Of a stretch of DNA of 55,127 nt, positions 8,561 to 16,637 are shown one piece after another. A program made the translations under genes and the position numbers. This DNA is from an uncultured Chloroflexota bacterium (GTDB taxonomy: Bacteria > Chloroflexota > Dehalococcoidia > GIF9 > AB-539-J10): assembly GCA_903884455.1 (NCBI GenBank), contig CAISEW010000034.1:1-55127 (forward strand). Direction: 5' to 3'. The number at the start of each line of letters is the position of its first letter. The stretch's first letter is position 1. The notes below the pieces were generated by a model. The model made no database searches and was not told where the DNA came from. It was given only the letters and a program-made list of their open reading frames with translations.

Positions 8561-9505
8561 TTAGTTTGGAGTCACGGTTTTTCCCAGCCTGCCCTTAAAG
8601 CCATCCTTGAGTCCCAAAATTATGTACCTTATTCTCTTTACCTTATCCTTCTCATTAAATAGCAACATCCCCATAATCATCCTCAGCACACCCAACTTGC
8701 AGAAAAACAAAGCTTTATAGTTTCGGAATTCATGCCAGAAGGTATATACCTGGTTGCGCACTATGTAATATTGCCTCCATGGTGCCTCGACTACCAGAGG
8801 AGACTTGGTGGCCAAGCGCGCTATGGCCCTGATAATTCGAGACCTAACCACCGGTGATTTCCCCATTTCATGGTAAATGGTACTAGCGGGGACAAATATG
8901 ATTTCGTATCCGTTTCTTCGCACTCGGAGATTATATTCATGGTCAACAAAGTCCATAAAGAAATCGACACGCGGTAGCCCTACATCCTTTATCACTTTGC
9001 GATTCACAAGACAGCCTGAAGAAATCAGTGAATCAACTGGGAACGGTTCCTGGCACCGGGCAAGTTCCCCTGGAAGACGCACAAACCGACCTCGCCAAAG
9101 AAAGCCATCGTACCGTTCATTTGTTAAGGGACTCACGGGGCATGAAGCTAAAACTCCTATCTTGAGATGTGTAGGCTTTAAGCTAGTGAAGGCTTTCGCC
9201 AGTTGTTCTAAAGCTGAAATTTGAGGTAGACTATCCCCATCCAATAGCCATACCCATTCATATCCCTTCTGGTATGCATATCCCATCCCTTGGGCATAGC
9301 CTCCTCCCACTCCGGTGTTGGATGCATTTTCCAGCAAAATCACTTGAGGAAACCTTCCCTTAACTATTTTCGCAGTATCATCTGAAGAAGCATTGTCAAC
9401 AACAATAATTTCTTCTATCGGTTTTGACTGAGTAAGGAGGGCCTCAATGAGATTGCCAATATTGCTGCCGTTGTTGTAGGTCACTACCACGCAGGCAACT
9501 TTCAT
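8561..9505 (-). CDS. GT2 glycosyltransferase (rhamnosyl/galactofuranosyl-transferase-like)
   Basis: A 314-residue GT2 enzyme. It starts MKVACVVVTYNNGSNI and carries VVDNASSDDT, the DxD-type metal site in WVWLLDGDSLP (about residue 95), and the downstream MDFVDHEYNLRVRRNGYEI block typical of rhamnosyl- and galactofuranosyl-transferases. The frame is open to 9532, but ATG at 9505 is preceded by GAGGATGAAATT and begins exactly at the family's first strand. With dTDP-rhamnose genes in the same window, rhamnosyl transfer is plausible but not proven. It follows a GT2 stub and precedes another GT2 fragment. Confidence 0.87.
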   Translation of the reverse strand: MKVACVVVTYNNGSNIGNLIEALLTQSKPIEEIIVVDNASSDDTAKIVKGRFPQVILLENASNTGVGGGYAQGMGYAYQKGYEWVWLLDGDSLPQISALEQLAKAFTSLKPTHLKIGVLASCPVSPLTNERYDGFLWRGRFVRLPGELARCQEPFPVDSLISSGCLVNRKVIKDVGLPRVDFFMDFVDHEYNLRVRRNGYEIIFVPASTIYHEMGKSPVVRSRIIRAIARLATKSPLVVEAPWRQYYIVRNQVYTFWHEFRNYKALFFCKLGVLRMIMGMLLFNEKDKVKRIRYIILGLKDGFKGRLGKTVTPN

Positions 9506-9555
9506 AATTTCATCCTCAAGGTTATTAGTCATTAGTCTTGTTCAAACTCCTACTC

Positions 9556-9648
9556 TCAACCCCACGATGGATTGGTTTCACGATTCTCACCAGCATCCTC
9601 AAGCCCGTCCCAGTTGAGGACTGTGAGGAAAACTCTGGGGTGATTCAT
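9556..9648 (-). pseudogene. N-terminal stub A of a GT2 glycosyltransferase (repeat family)
   Basis: An ATG at 9648 opens a 30-codon reading frame beginning MNHPRVFLTVLNWDGLEDA, then unrelated residues and a stop. 'VLNWNGLED' is the typical first strand of polysaccharide GT2 enzymes. Its DNA is near-identical over 31 nt to stub B (10640-10717), with one mismatch. It lies 50 bp upstream of the intact GT2 start. Confidence 0.65.
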
Positions 9649-9748
9649 TTTTGCCCGCCTTCCTATAGTTTTCCCGCAGGAAGTTTCAATCCACTTTATG
9701 CTAGAAGCCAATTCTTTGCAAAATCAGGGGAGATGGAGTATTCAAGTC

Positions 9749-10567
9749 TTACGTACTTGAGTTTCTGGCATTTTCATTCACCTTCTTGCCAACAGCTATT
9801 ATATGGAAAGGTGGTACTTCTTCTAAGCAAACTATTTCCAGGTTCAGATAGTTGAGGATACTAATCCAGCTCTCGGTTATAAATACGTGATGGTGTAAAC
9901 AACGGTTAGCGAAATTTTTCTTAGACCTGGCTAAGAACTTCTCGTATGAGCCAGCTTCAGGGTCAAGGGATAGGTCGTGAAGCTCCAGAATCTCAGGTAG
10001 GTGAGTAAGGTCATATTCATCTACGCCTTTATTGTAATCGTCAATAATGTGAGATAGTGGCGTGACTGGGCGTCTATGATCAAAAGTCCTCTCCTTGTGA
10101 GGACAGACCAAAAGTATGACACCGCCCACATGTAACACTCTTTTCCATTCTAAAATAGCTTTCAGTGGATTCGCTATGTGCTCAATCACATGGGAGGCTA
10201 TGACAAAGTCATACCTTTCGTTGTCGATCCTGTCTAAATTGCTAGCCTCGCAGATAAATTGATAACCTGCTGGCTTTTTGGGATGATACTTGAACTCCAG
10301 ACCTTCTCGAATATTCCTTTGCCAAACCGTTTCACTTGAGAAATTGCAATTATCACAGGAGCCAACTATGTTATAAATCGGAAGGACGGACTTGTCCATA
10401 AAGATTGCACTTGGTCCGCCGATCTCCAGGCCTTGTTTGCCCTCAAAATAAGTTCTTAATTCGTTAAACTCTTTAAGAGGCTTGCTCCCTAATATCTTTG
10501 TGATCGCTGCCGTAAAAAGCGCAGGTATTCCTCCCTTTCTAACGACGTGAATTATCTTGTTCAGCAT
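9749..10567 (-). CDS. Class I SAM-dependent methyltransferase
   Basis: A 272-residue methyltransferase (Methyltransf_11/23 type), probably modifying a sugar in the glycan. The SAM-binding core is reduced to GLEIGGPSAIF, followed by YDFVIASHVIEHIANP (motif for the acidic/post-I region, about residue 140) and GGVILLVCPHKERTFDHRR, an arrangement seen in methyltransferases of surface-glycan clusters. The frame is open to an ATG at 10615, but MLNKIIHVVRKGG at 10567 has a better AGGAA site and looks like a natural N-terminus. It is flanked on both sides by GT2 stubs. Confidence 0.8.
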   Translation of the reverse strand: MLNKIIHVVRKGGIPALFTAAITKILGSKPLKEFNELRTYFEGKQGLEIGGPSAIFMDKSVLPIYNIVGSCDNCNFSSETVWQRNIREGLEFKYHPKKPAGYQFICEASNLDRIDNERYDFVIASHVIEHIANPLKAILEWKRVLHVGGVILLVCPHKERTFDHRRPVTPLSHIIDDYNKGVDEYDLTHLPEILELHDLSLDPEAGSYEKFLARSKKNFANRCLHHHVFITESWISILNYLNLEIVCLEEVPPFHIIAVGKKVNENARNSST

Positions 10568-10639
10568 CGGGTTTCCTGACGCGTAGGCATATTCCCAAAC
10601 TATACATTTAGCCATACCTTGATCCCATTTTGCAATAAT

Positions 10640-10717
10640 TCAGAGAATCGAGCAATCTCCAGCATCCTCAAGCCCGTTCCAGTTGAGGATTATGATAGAG
10701 ACCTTGGGAGAGCTCAC
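10640..10717 (-). pseudogene. N-terminal stub B of a GT2 glycosyltransferase (repeat family)
   Basis: From a GTG at 10717 the minus strand reads VSSPKVSIIILNWNGLEDA, then six more residues and a stop. This is a textbook GT2 first strand. It shares 31 nt (one mismatch) with stub A and an identical 20-nt run with stub C. The GTG overlaps the stop of the VapC relic by the sequence GTGA. The intact methyltransferase starts 72 bp further on. Confidence 0.7.
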
Positions 10718-10838
10718 CTTTCCAGTATAGAGATAAGGCTTCTAACATTCAACTCGGTATCCTCAACCACGAAATCAAAATGTCTGTCCGCGTAAAGAAG
10801 AGTGTGTTCGCCAACAATAGCTGCGAAGGCAGCTGCAA
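10714..10838 (-). pseudogene. C-terminal relic of a PIN-domain (VapC-like) toxin
   Basis: The minus strand reads AAFAAIVGEHTLLYADRHFD, then FVVEDTELN and on to a stop at 10714-10716. The 'A.I..EHTLL..DRHF' pattern is the last acidic region of PIN-domain RNases such as VapC. A likely preceding part (VLDEALK) is in another frame, so at least one frameshift separates them. No antitoxin gene is next to it. The identification rests on about 40 residues. Confidence 0.4.
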
Positions 10839-11105
10839 GCCTTCAGCGCCTCGTCTAAAACCCTTCGTTGTCACCACAGCAGTCCTTGTCATAGGAATTC
10901 CCCCCTTCCATCCATGATTAGCACGTTATGGCTGTACGCTCCCCCAGTGGTCACTGATACAGGTCTATCTGAAGAAGCATAGCGAGGACTCGTGCTAAAA
11001 CCAAAAGGCTTGAAACTTGTCCCTCACGGTCAGATCTTCAACTCTCACAGACCCCACTCTTTAGACTGTCATAGTACTTCATGTTCGGCCGCTTCGCAGA
11101 ATGTT
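10839..11105. other. Gene-free stretch with an unassigned coding relic
   Basis: No intact gene. On the minus strand, 10984-10892 is open and reads RYASSDRPVSV and then TTGGAYSHNVLIMDGRGEF. This faintly recalls the 'G..SHNTL.VDG' block of heparinase II/III-type lyases. The match is too short to assign. The rest shows no recognisable signal. Confidence 0.3.
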
Positions 11106-12020
11106 CTATTTTTCCAATAACAGATTCACTGCCTTAAGAGGGCTCCCTTTGCGCCGAGCCCCCACAGTGCGACAAAACTCCTCGGCGTCTTTTATCGGCT
11201 CTAGAACTTGGTTTCTACCGTTGAGAAGCTTTATTTCAAACCCATAATTTTGGAGTTTGTACAATAGCTCCACCGGGTCAGTCCCCACATTTCTAAGTAG
11301 GTCTGGTATAAATTCCATGAGGATCTTCAGGCTATTGTTTCTCAGCACTCTTTCAGCCCCACTTAACACGAGTCCCTCCGCTCCTTCCACATCTATCTTC
11401 ACCAAGCCTATTCTGTCATCTCCGACTGTCCTCTCAAAAAAATCGTCCAGAGTTATTGTTTCCACTTCTAGACAATCGACGTTTTTCGAATACGTCAGGA
11501 CGTTGCCTCTCGCAAGGGAAGACGCATCGCCGACGGCCTTGACTACATAGAGTTTGGCCTTTCCGCTTGTGTTGGAAACCGCCTTATTAATCGCAACTAC
11601 ATTGTGGTAGCCATTCATCGCAATATTCTTACAAAGAAGTTCATAGTTGCGTGGTTCAGGTTCAAACGCATACACAACGCCTTCGCTACCAACTAGTTTC
11701 GCCGCAATTAGAGTGTAATAGCCAATATTCGCCCCGATGTCTACCACGACCATGCCGCTTCGTACTAGGTTCTTGAACAGTTCGGTTTCATATTTTTCAT
11801 ACTCGCCGTACATTAACAGCGTAGCACCAACAAACGTATCGGCCCCGTACATCTTATTTCCTTCGATGTTCAAGAAGGCAACCCCTTTAGGCCTAACAAA
11901 TTTCCTATAAAAATAGCGATATAATCCGGTAGTGCCACGAACTCTCCCCACCCCCATCCTGGAAGCAAAACGCCCCAACCTCGCATAGAGTTTAAGACGA
12001 AAAACGACGAATCTTTTCAT
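11106..12020 (-). CDS. FkbM family SAM-dependent methyltransferase
   Basis: A 304-residue FkbM-type O-methyltransferase, a family that commonly methylates hydroxyl groups of glycans. The SAM-binding motif is VVDIGANIGYYTLIAAKLVG (about residues 93-112), followed by YAFEPEPRNYELLCKNI. The FkbM-specific LVKIDVEGAEGLVLSGAERV lies near residue 207. Its ATG overlaps the stop of the upstream Wzx relic (ATGA), a trace of former translational coupling to an intact flippase gene. Now that Wzx is broken, expression may depend on read-through from the GT2 gene at 12387-13427. The target sugar is unknown. Confidence 0.88.
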   Translation of the reverse strand: MKRFVVFRLKLYARLGRFASRMGVGRVRGTTGLYRYFYRKFVRPKGVAFLNIEGNKMYGADTFVGATLLMYGEYEKYETELFKNLVRSGMVVVDIGANIGYYTLIAAKLVGSEGVVYAFEPEPRNYELLCKNIAMNGYHNVVAINKAVSNTSGKAKLYVVKAVGDASSLARGNVLTYSKNVDCLEVETITLDDFFERTVGDDRIGLVKIDVEGAEGLVLSGAERVLRNNSLKILMEFIPDLLRNVGTDPVELLYKLQNYGFEIKLLNGRNQVLEPIKDAEEFCRTVGARRKGSPLKAVNLLLEK

Positions 12021-12351
12021 CTCTGCCTTCCAACAGCCCGTCTAAGTGAATCTACATCCTCCCTATTTATCTCTCCGTCTATATATAATACTACAAAGTA
12101 CAAGAATGCCGCCAAGGACACGGATGCTAACAAGGTCAAATTGTGGAAACGCACAATAAAGGTGGCCATTAATGCGCTTGAAGTCAGCACTTCGGGAATA
12201 ATGCTAGCAGAATTTCTGCTGAGAAGGCTACAGCCAATTTTCAAACGCCAGATGAGGCTGGGGCCTACGGATAGGAATTCGATGAATGCGGCGACGATGC
12301 TGGCGCCGACTCAGCTATATCGGGGAATCAGGATTAAACTTAATTTGGTAT
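12017..12351 (-). pseudogene. C-terminal relic of a Wzx-type polysaccharide flippase
   Basis: The minus-strand frame reads LSLILIPRYS, an in-frame TGA at 12313-12311, then VGASIVAAFIEFLSV and on to LYFVVLYIDGEINREDVDSL before the stop at 12017. This is the end of a Wzx/MATE-like exporter ('LILIPRYSYVGAS...', last membrane helix, then the acidic tail). About 110 of roughly 480 residues remain. The break at the upstream side coincides with the 12-nt junction sequence also found in the GT2 stubs. An intact but different Wzx lies at 21806-23254. Confidence 0.75.
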
Positions 12352-12386
12352 CCTCAAGCCCTAATAAAGACCTCAAACCTACGCAT

Positions 12387-13427
12387 TCATAGCAACAAAT
12401 CCCTTGCTGCGCTCTTCCAGCCAGCAGAACAACGATGATATCGCAAGGTCAAAAACTCCCTGGAAACGGCAAATAAACGTGCATAGTGTGGATGCTTATG
12501 AATGGATTGCCGAACTCGAAGATGTTGGATTTTAGCATCGAAAAGTTGTCGGGCATTCTTCTCCAACTGACCTACAAGAGTTAGCCGGTCTAAAGCCTTA
12601 CTACATGTGACCTCCTCCCGATGCAGTCGAGATTCAACAGATTGACCTTTGGTAAGTGAAGCCCGCTTGACCTGTTCAACGAAACTGAACCTCAGACCAC
12701 CTATTAATTGCTGAGGGTGTTGGCGGTATTGGATTAGAGGCTCCTCAATCAATACTCCATACATCCCTAGGGAACTCGCCAGTAAGGCAATCCATTCGTC
12801 GTGGATGCTCTCATCTGGGATTGGCAAGACAATGCTTTTCAGCCCAGCCCGAAAGGCTATAGCTGCACCAGTAACCACGTTACGCTTCAATAACAGGGCT
12901 AGTTGTTTGCCTTGCTCGAACTGCCGGCGTTGCCCTGGTGTGAATTTAATTGATTGCCACATTGTATACCCGGTGGGACGAAGCATTTCGTCAACAATTA
13001 AGGAGTCTGAAAAAACGTAGCCAGCATCAGGATTATTCATGAAGGACTGCAATACTTTGTTCACCTTCTCTGGCATCCACACATCATCTTGGTCACTCAG
13101 GAAAATAAGGCCTCCAGTGCAAAGCGATATAGCCTTCTGAAAATTCTTTGTTGGGCCAAGCCTTTGTTCGTTCCGGTACACTCTGACAGGAAACGATGCC
13201 TCCTTGCTGAACTTATCCAAGATCTGAAGCGTATTGTCGGTGGAACCATCATCGCATACAACAAGCTCGTCGGGCTGCTGTGTTTGTTTCACAATGCTAG
13301 CAAGTTGGTCGCCAAGATATGCCTCCCCGTTGTAAGTGCACATCGCAATCGATATTAGAGGCCTAGCATTCTCTCTAGTTTCATTTCCAGAATCTGGTTT
13401 CCCCGCTCTCATAGCCGCGGCACTCAT
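12387..13427 (-). CDS. GT2 glycosyltransferase (rhamnosyltransferase-like)
   Basis: A 346-residue GT2 enzyme related to dTDP-rhamnosyltransferases and alpha-1,3-type polysaccharide transferases. Visible are ISIAMCTYNGEAYLGDQL (about residue 25), VVCDDGSTDNTLQIL, RLGPTKNFQKAI, the metal site ISLCTGGLIFLSDQDDVW with SDQDD (about residue 113), and IHDEWIALLAS. The first 24 residues are a weakly conserved lead; the ATG at 13427 is the only clear start, with a weak ribosome site. It follows GT2 stub C by 24 bp and precedes the broken Wzx. Rhamnose made by rfbACBD is a reasonable donor but unproven. Confidence 0.87.
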   Translation of the reverse strand: MSAAAMRAGKPDSGNETRENARPLISIAMCTYNGEAYLGDQLASIVKQTQQPDELVVCDDGSTDNTLQILDKFSKEASFPVRVYRNEQRLGPTKNFQKAISLCTGGLIFLSDQDDVWMPEKVNKVLQSFMNNPDAGYVFSDSLIVDEMLRPTGYTMWQSIKFTPGQRRQFEQGKQLALLLKRNVVTGAAIAFRAGLKSIVLPIPDESIHDEWIALLASSLGMYGVLIEEPLIQYRQHPQQLIGGLRFSFVEQVKRASLTKGQSVESRLHREEVTCSKALDRLTLVGQLEKNARQLFDAKIQHLRVRQSIHKHPHYARLFAVSREFLTLRYHRCSAGWKSAARDLLL

Positions 13428-13451
13428 ATCTGTATCACGCTTTACTTCAGG

Positions 13452-13517
13452 TTATCCCCTGCAAATGTTCTCGAGCCCATTCCAGTTGAGGATTATGATG
13501 GAGATTTTGGGAGGCAT
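13452..13517 (-). pseudogene. N-terminal stub C of a GT2 glycosyltransferase (repeat family)
   Basis: An ATG at 13517, only 8 bp after the stop of the aminotransferase gene, opens 21 codons reading MPPKISIIILNWNGLENI, three more residues and a stop. It is the first strand of a GT2 enzyme with nothing after it. Twenty nucleotides are identical to stub B. The next intact GT2 begins 24 bp further on. Confidence 0.7.
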
Positions 13518-13525
13518 AACTCCGC

Positions 13526-14620
13526 TCACTTTGCTTTAATTATGCTGGCGATACTGTCCACTGCTGCTATCTCCAAGTCTGAGTATAAAGGAAGACACAA
13601 TACTCTATTTGCGATATCGGCAGCTTTCTGGAGCCTATATTTTTCAATCAAATCCATGCCTCTCTTTTTGAAGTAGCTAAAATTTACCGTCAACGGGAAG
13701 AAGTATTTTCTAGGCTTAATTCCATTTTTAATAAGCTCTGAATATATTCCATCCCTTGTTTCAATGTTCTCAAAACATACTGGCATGTAAATATAGTTAT
13801 GTTTGGATGCTATTATTTTCTGAAACTTCACACCTTTAGTGCCACGTAATCGCTCTCGGTAACGCTCATAAAGGCTTTTCCTCAGCCGGATTTTTTCATC
13901 AATATTTTCGAGGTTACAAAGTCCCATGACAGCCTGAAACTCATTCATCTTCGCATTTGTCCCGGGAAGAACAACATCTTCTTCGGACTTAATGCCATGA
14001 TTCCTTAACAACTTCAACTTCCCAAACAGTTCCTCGTCTTTAACAACGATAGCTCCGCCTTCAATAGTATTAAAAACCTTCGTAGCATGGAAACTTAATG
14101 TTGAAATGTCTCCATAATTCAAAACGGATTCATTTTTGTACTCAACACCAAAAGCATGGGCAGCATCGTAAATTAACTTCAACTTGTATTCAGTCGCAAT
14201 TTTCTGAAGTTCTTCAACATCGCAAGGATTGCCGTATACATGTGTGGCAAGAATTGCGCTGGTTTTCCGAGTTATCTTTTTCTCTACTTCTTTAGGATCA
14301 ATATTAAATGTATCAGGGTCAATATCTGCAAAGACAGGAGTTAGCCCTTCCCATAATATAACATTTGTGGTAGCTGAGAAGGTAAAAGGAGTTGTAATAA
14401 CATCGCCTCTGAGCTGAAGCACTTTTAAGGCAAGTTGAAGAGCCACGGTGCCATTAGAGACAAGGACTAAATTCTCAACGCTTAAATACTCTTCTAATTT
14501 CCCCTTCAGCAGTTGAACAAATTCACCATCATTCGTCAGCTGTCTGCTTGACCATATTTTTTTCAAATACTCAACGTATTTTTCAAGGTCGGGAAGATCT
14601 GACTTGGTAACATTTATCAT
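13526..14620 (-). CDS. DegT/DnrJ/EryC1 family PLP-dependent sugar aminotransferase
   Basis: A 364-residue aminotransferase that transfers an amino group to a 3- or 4-keto nucleotide sugar in the cytoplasm. The PLP-binding lysine is Lys181 in LSFHATKVFNTIEGGA, the pattern of FdtB/QdtB/DesV-like 3-aminotransferases. VSNGTVALQLAL (about residue 54) and LIYDAAHAFGVE (about residue 149, the PLP-ring Asp) are also present. Its start overlaps the stop of the upstream methyltransferase (ATGA), so the two are translationally coupled. It makes an amino sugar likely; the keto-sugar precursor could come from RfbB. A role with the DAHP-synthase module nearby is possible but speculative. Confidence 0.9.
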   Translation of the reverse strand: MINVTKSDLPDLEKYVEYLKKIWSSRQLTNDGEFVQLLKGKLEEYLSVENLVLVSNGTVALQLALKVLQLRGDVITTPFTFSATTNVILWEGLTPVFADIDPDTFNIDPKEVEKKITRKTSAILATHVYGNPCDVEELQKIATEYKLKLIYDAAHAFGVEYKNESVLNYGDISTLSFHATKVFNTIEGGAIVVKDEELFGKLKLLRNHGIKSEEDVVLPGTNAKMNEFQAVMGLCNLENIDEKIRLRKSLYERYRERLRGTKGVKFQKIIASKHNYIYMPVCFENIETRDGIYSELIKNGIKPRKYFFPLTVNFSYFKKRGMDLIEKYRLQKAADIANRVLCLPLYSDLEIAAVDSIASIIKAK

Positions 14621-15579
14621 TTTTTTACATTCTCCACAGCCTTATTAATATATTTTAACTTTGAAATTACTCGCCAAACAAAGCCTGGTAAGAGAATCGT
14701 CGGCCTGTATTCTTTTCGATAAGTGTATGATAAACTTCCTTCCGGCCAATCTTCCTCGAGATTGTTTGAGGCAGGAGAAGTATGTAGCTTCAACTGTTGA
14801 CCCTTGATAGCTACAAATGTACAGCGGTCTTCGTGTTCGAGACCAGGTCTTCCTAAATTCAGATGAGGCGCGTTAAAACACTCGTAGATCGAAGAGAATC
14901 CCGTGTGGGACAGAAGGTTGATTAACGACGGTCGTGTAAACCAAAAACTTGTATCGTTGCCAAAAGACGACCAAAGACGTTTTAATTTGGCTTCCTCGTT
15001 GTCGCTGTACGAGTGCTCTCGAACGGTGTGTCCGTGGTACTCTTTTCCTTTGTGTATCACTGACACCCTTGGATTTAAGCTAACGTGAGTATCAATGATT
15101 ACTAATTTTTCTACCATTTCATACATATTCTCAATAAATACAAAAACATCTGGGGTATTTAGATGATAGAGAATTCCACTACAAAGAAGCACATCATACC
15201 TTCCATATTTCTGAACAGATAGGTTTCTAACGTCATCTTGAATAAATTCTACGTTCTTAAGTCCAAGGGTTTCTTTGGCAAACAACGCTTTTTTAATGTT
15301 TGCTTCTCTGGCATCGACGCCGGTTACCTTAGCCCCGTGTAATGCAAATTCAATCGAAAATATCCCATCAAGACATCCTAAATCGAGAATCCGACATGAG
15401 TAAATTGGCTTTACTGACACATCCTGTATGATTTGTAGTACGCTTTTTAATCTCGTGTGAGGAATTCCCCGATTCCCTCCCGTCCACACGCCTTCGGGAA
15501 GAGGTATATCAAAGGTCCACTCTCCGTATTCTTTGACAAGTTGAGCAATACGGTTTTCGATTTCCTGCTTTGTCATCAT
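14617..15579 (-). CDS. Class I SAM-dependent methyltransferase (DUF1698/CmoB-like core)
   Basis: A 320-residue methyltransferase. The N-terminal half has RLKSVLQII and the SAM motif ILDLGCLDGIFSIEFALHGA (about residue 65), then VTGVDAREANIKKA and DVLLCSGILYHLNTP, like the tRNA-U34 CmoB core and several natural-product and glycan methyltransferases. The C-terminal part (from residue 160) is specific and unassigned. The frame is open from TTG at 15594, but ATG at 15579 follows a perfect GGAGGAG site. It overlaps the aminotransferase by 4 bp, which argues for a role on the same amino sugar rather than on tRNA (inference). Confidence 0.82.
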   Translation of the reverse strand: MMTKQEIENRIAQLVKEYGEWTFDIPLPEGVWTGGNRGIPHTRLKSVLQIIQDVSVKPIYSCRILDLGCLDGIFSIEFALHGAKVTGVDAREANIKKALFAKETLGLKNVEFIQDDVRNLSVQKYGRYDVLLCSGILYHLNTPDVFVFIENMYEMVEKLVIIDTHVSLNPRVSVIHKGKEYHGHTVREHSYSDNEEAKLKRLWSSFGNDTSFWFTRPSLINLLSHTGFSSIYECFNAPHLNLGRPGLEHEDRCTFVAIKGQQLKLHTSPASNNLEEDWPEGSLSYTYRKEYRPTILLPGFVWRVISKLKYINKAVENVKK

Positions 15580-15617
15580 TGTGCTCCTCCACAATTAATT
15601 TCATTGGTTAACATTTA

Positions 15618-16313
15618 TCATCCTTTTTCAGCCTCAATAATAAGAATTGATTCTTTTCTAGTTTCCAAACCGGAAAGCTCAACATGATCGCTTTTATTCC
15701 ATTCACACCTCGTCACATTCGTGAATCCAGCTTTCCTAAATAGATTTCTTAAGTCTTCTTCATTGTACAAATACTTATGCCCCCACCAATAAAAGGCCAT
15801 GTTGATCGCCATTCCTTTAGTTTTCACGAATTCGTATCCTGGCCCCGGAAACCAATCTTCATTCTTAAAATCCTTATCGTATTGTTGTATTGTCCAGTCA
15901 AGATCCGGCATTGCAATACGCAGAACACCTTCCTTCTTAAGACATCTATGAAACTCGCTGAGACCCTTTTTGCCTTCTTCAAGAGTAAGGTGTTCCAAGA
16001 GATGCTCGTTATAGATAAAGTCAACGCTATTATCATCGAAGGGAAGCCCCTTTCTTACGTCTAGTACAAGATCGGCACCTGGCTCTATGTCAATATTCAC
16101 CCAGCCGGGATATTTTACTTGACCACAACCTACATTCAGTTTCAGCGGAACATATTTCGTAAACTTTGCCACCTTGAACGGCTTTAAGGGGGATATAAGT
16201 GCTATTCTTTTATATATCCACCAATAAGCCTGGAAAGCTACTCGCAGGGGAGGTTTAAGCTTATTAGGAATTTTTGGTGCTAAGGATTCTAAGATGCTCA
16301 TTGTGTTCAACAT
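15618..16313 (-). CDS. Class I SAM-dependent methyltransferase, small glycan type
   Basis: A 231-residue methyltransferase. A basic, hydrophobic N-terminal segment (about residues 15-50) precedes the SAM-binding KLNVGCGQVKYPGWVNID (about residue 57). FIYNEHLLEHLTLEEG and GVLRIAMPDLDWTIQQYD follow. This 'LNVGCG..YPGW.NID' class is common in O-antigen and S-layer glycan loci. Its ATG overlaps the stop of the small upstream reading frame (TAATG). It runs with the next methyltransferase and the aminotransferase as a probable operon. Confidence 0.85.
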   Translation of the reverse strand: MLNTMSILESLAPKIPNKLKPPLRVAFQAYWWIYKRIALISPLKPFKVAKFTKYVPLKLNVGCGQVKYPGWVNIDIEPGADLVLDVRKGLPFDDNSVDFIYNEHLLEHLTLEEGKKGLSEFHRCLKKEGVLRIAMPDLDWTIQQYDKDFKNEDWFPGPGYEFVKTKGMAINMAFYWWGHKYLYNEEDLRNLFRKAGFTNVTRCEWNKSDHVELSGLETRKESILIIEAEKG

Positions 16314-16486
16314 TAATCAAGATTCTTTTTGTAAAACGGCATAGCCAAATCCTGATTCGCCAAATCCATTACCATTGTAAAGCATGTACTCTTCACTTTT
16401 ATGTTCATGTAATCGTCCTCAGATATTCTAATTGATTGGTCTCCAGCCGATCCTTTGCCCACATTATATCTGATTTGCACTGCCAT
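16313..16486 (-). CDS. Small hypothetical ORF or decayed gene tail, coupled to the methyltransferase
   Basis: A 57-codon frame starts MAVQIRYNVGKGSAG and ends FYKKNLD. Its stop overlaps the next ATG as TAATG, the arrangement of a translationally coupled gene. A second frame over the same bases reads EEYMLYNGNGFGESGFGYAV and also looks protein-like. This may therefore be the frameshifted tail of a lost gene rather than a working small protein. No family is recognised and the start has no good ribosome site. Confidence 0.35.
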   Translation of the reverse strand: MAVQIRYNVGKGSAGDQSIRISEDDYMNIKVKSTCFTMVMDLANQDLAMPFYKKNLD

Positions 16487-16637
16487 TAGCTACCGTTCTA
16501 CTGCGGGAGTTGAGATACATACGTAGCACTTGTGATACGGCCAGTGGTTATGACTTGTCACGAGGAATCACCAAGATGAGGAGGCCAGCCGGCTGCTACT
16601 TCCTAAGGGCAGGCTCTGTTTCCTCTCTCATATAATA
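16487..16637. other. Intergenic stretch, nothing recognised
   Basis: No gene, relic or hairpin was recognised on either strand. It separates the methyltransferase group from the transposase relic. Confidence 0.4.

Noticed and set aside
8401-8662. Two plus-strand frames of 65 and 62 codons
   Set aside because: They are antisense to a GT2 fragment and to the 3' end of the GT2 gene; the minus-strand reading explains the sequence.
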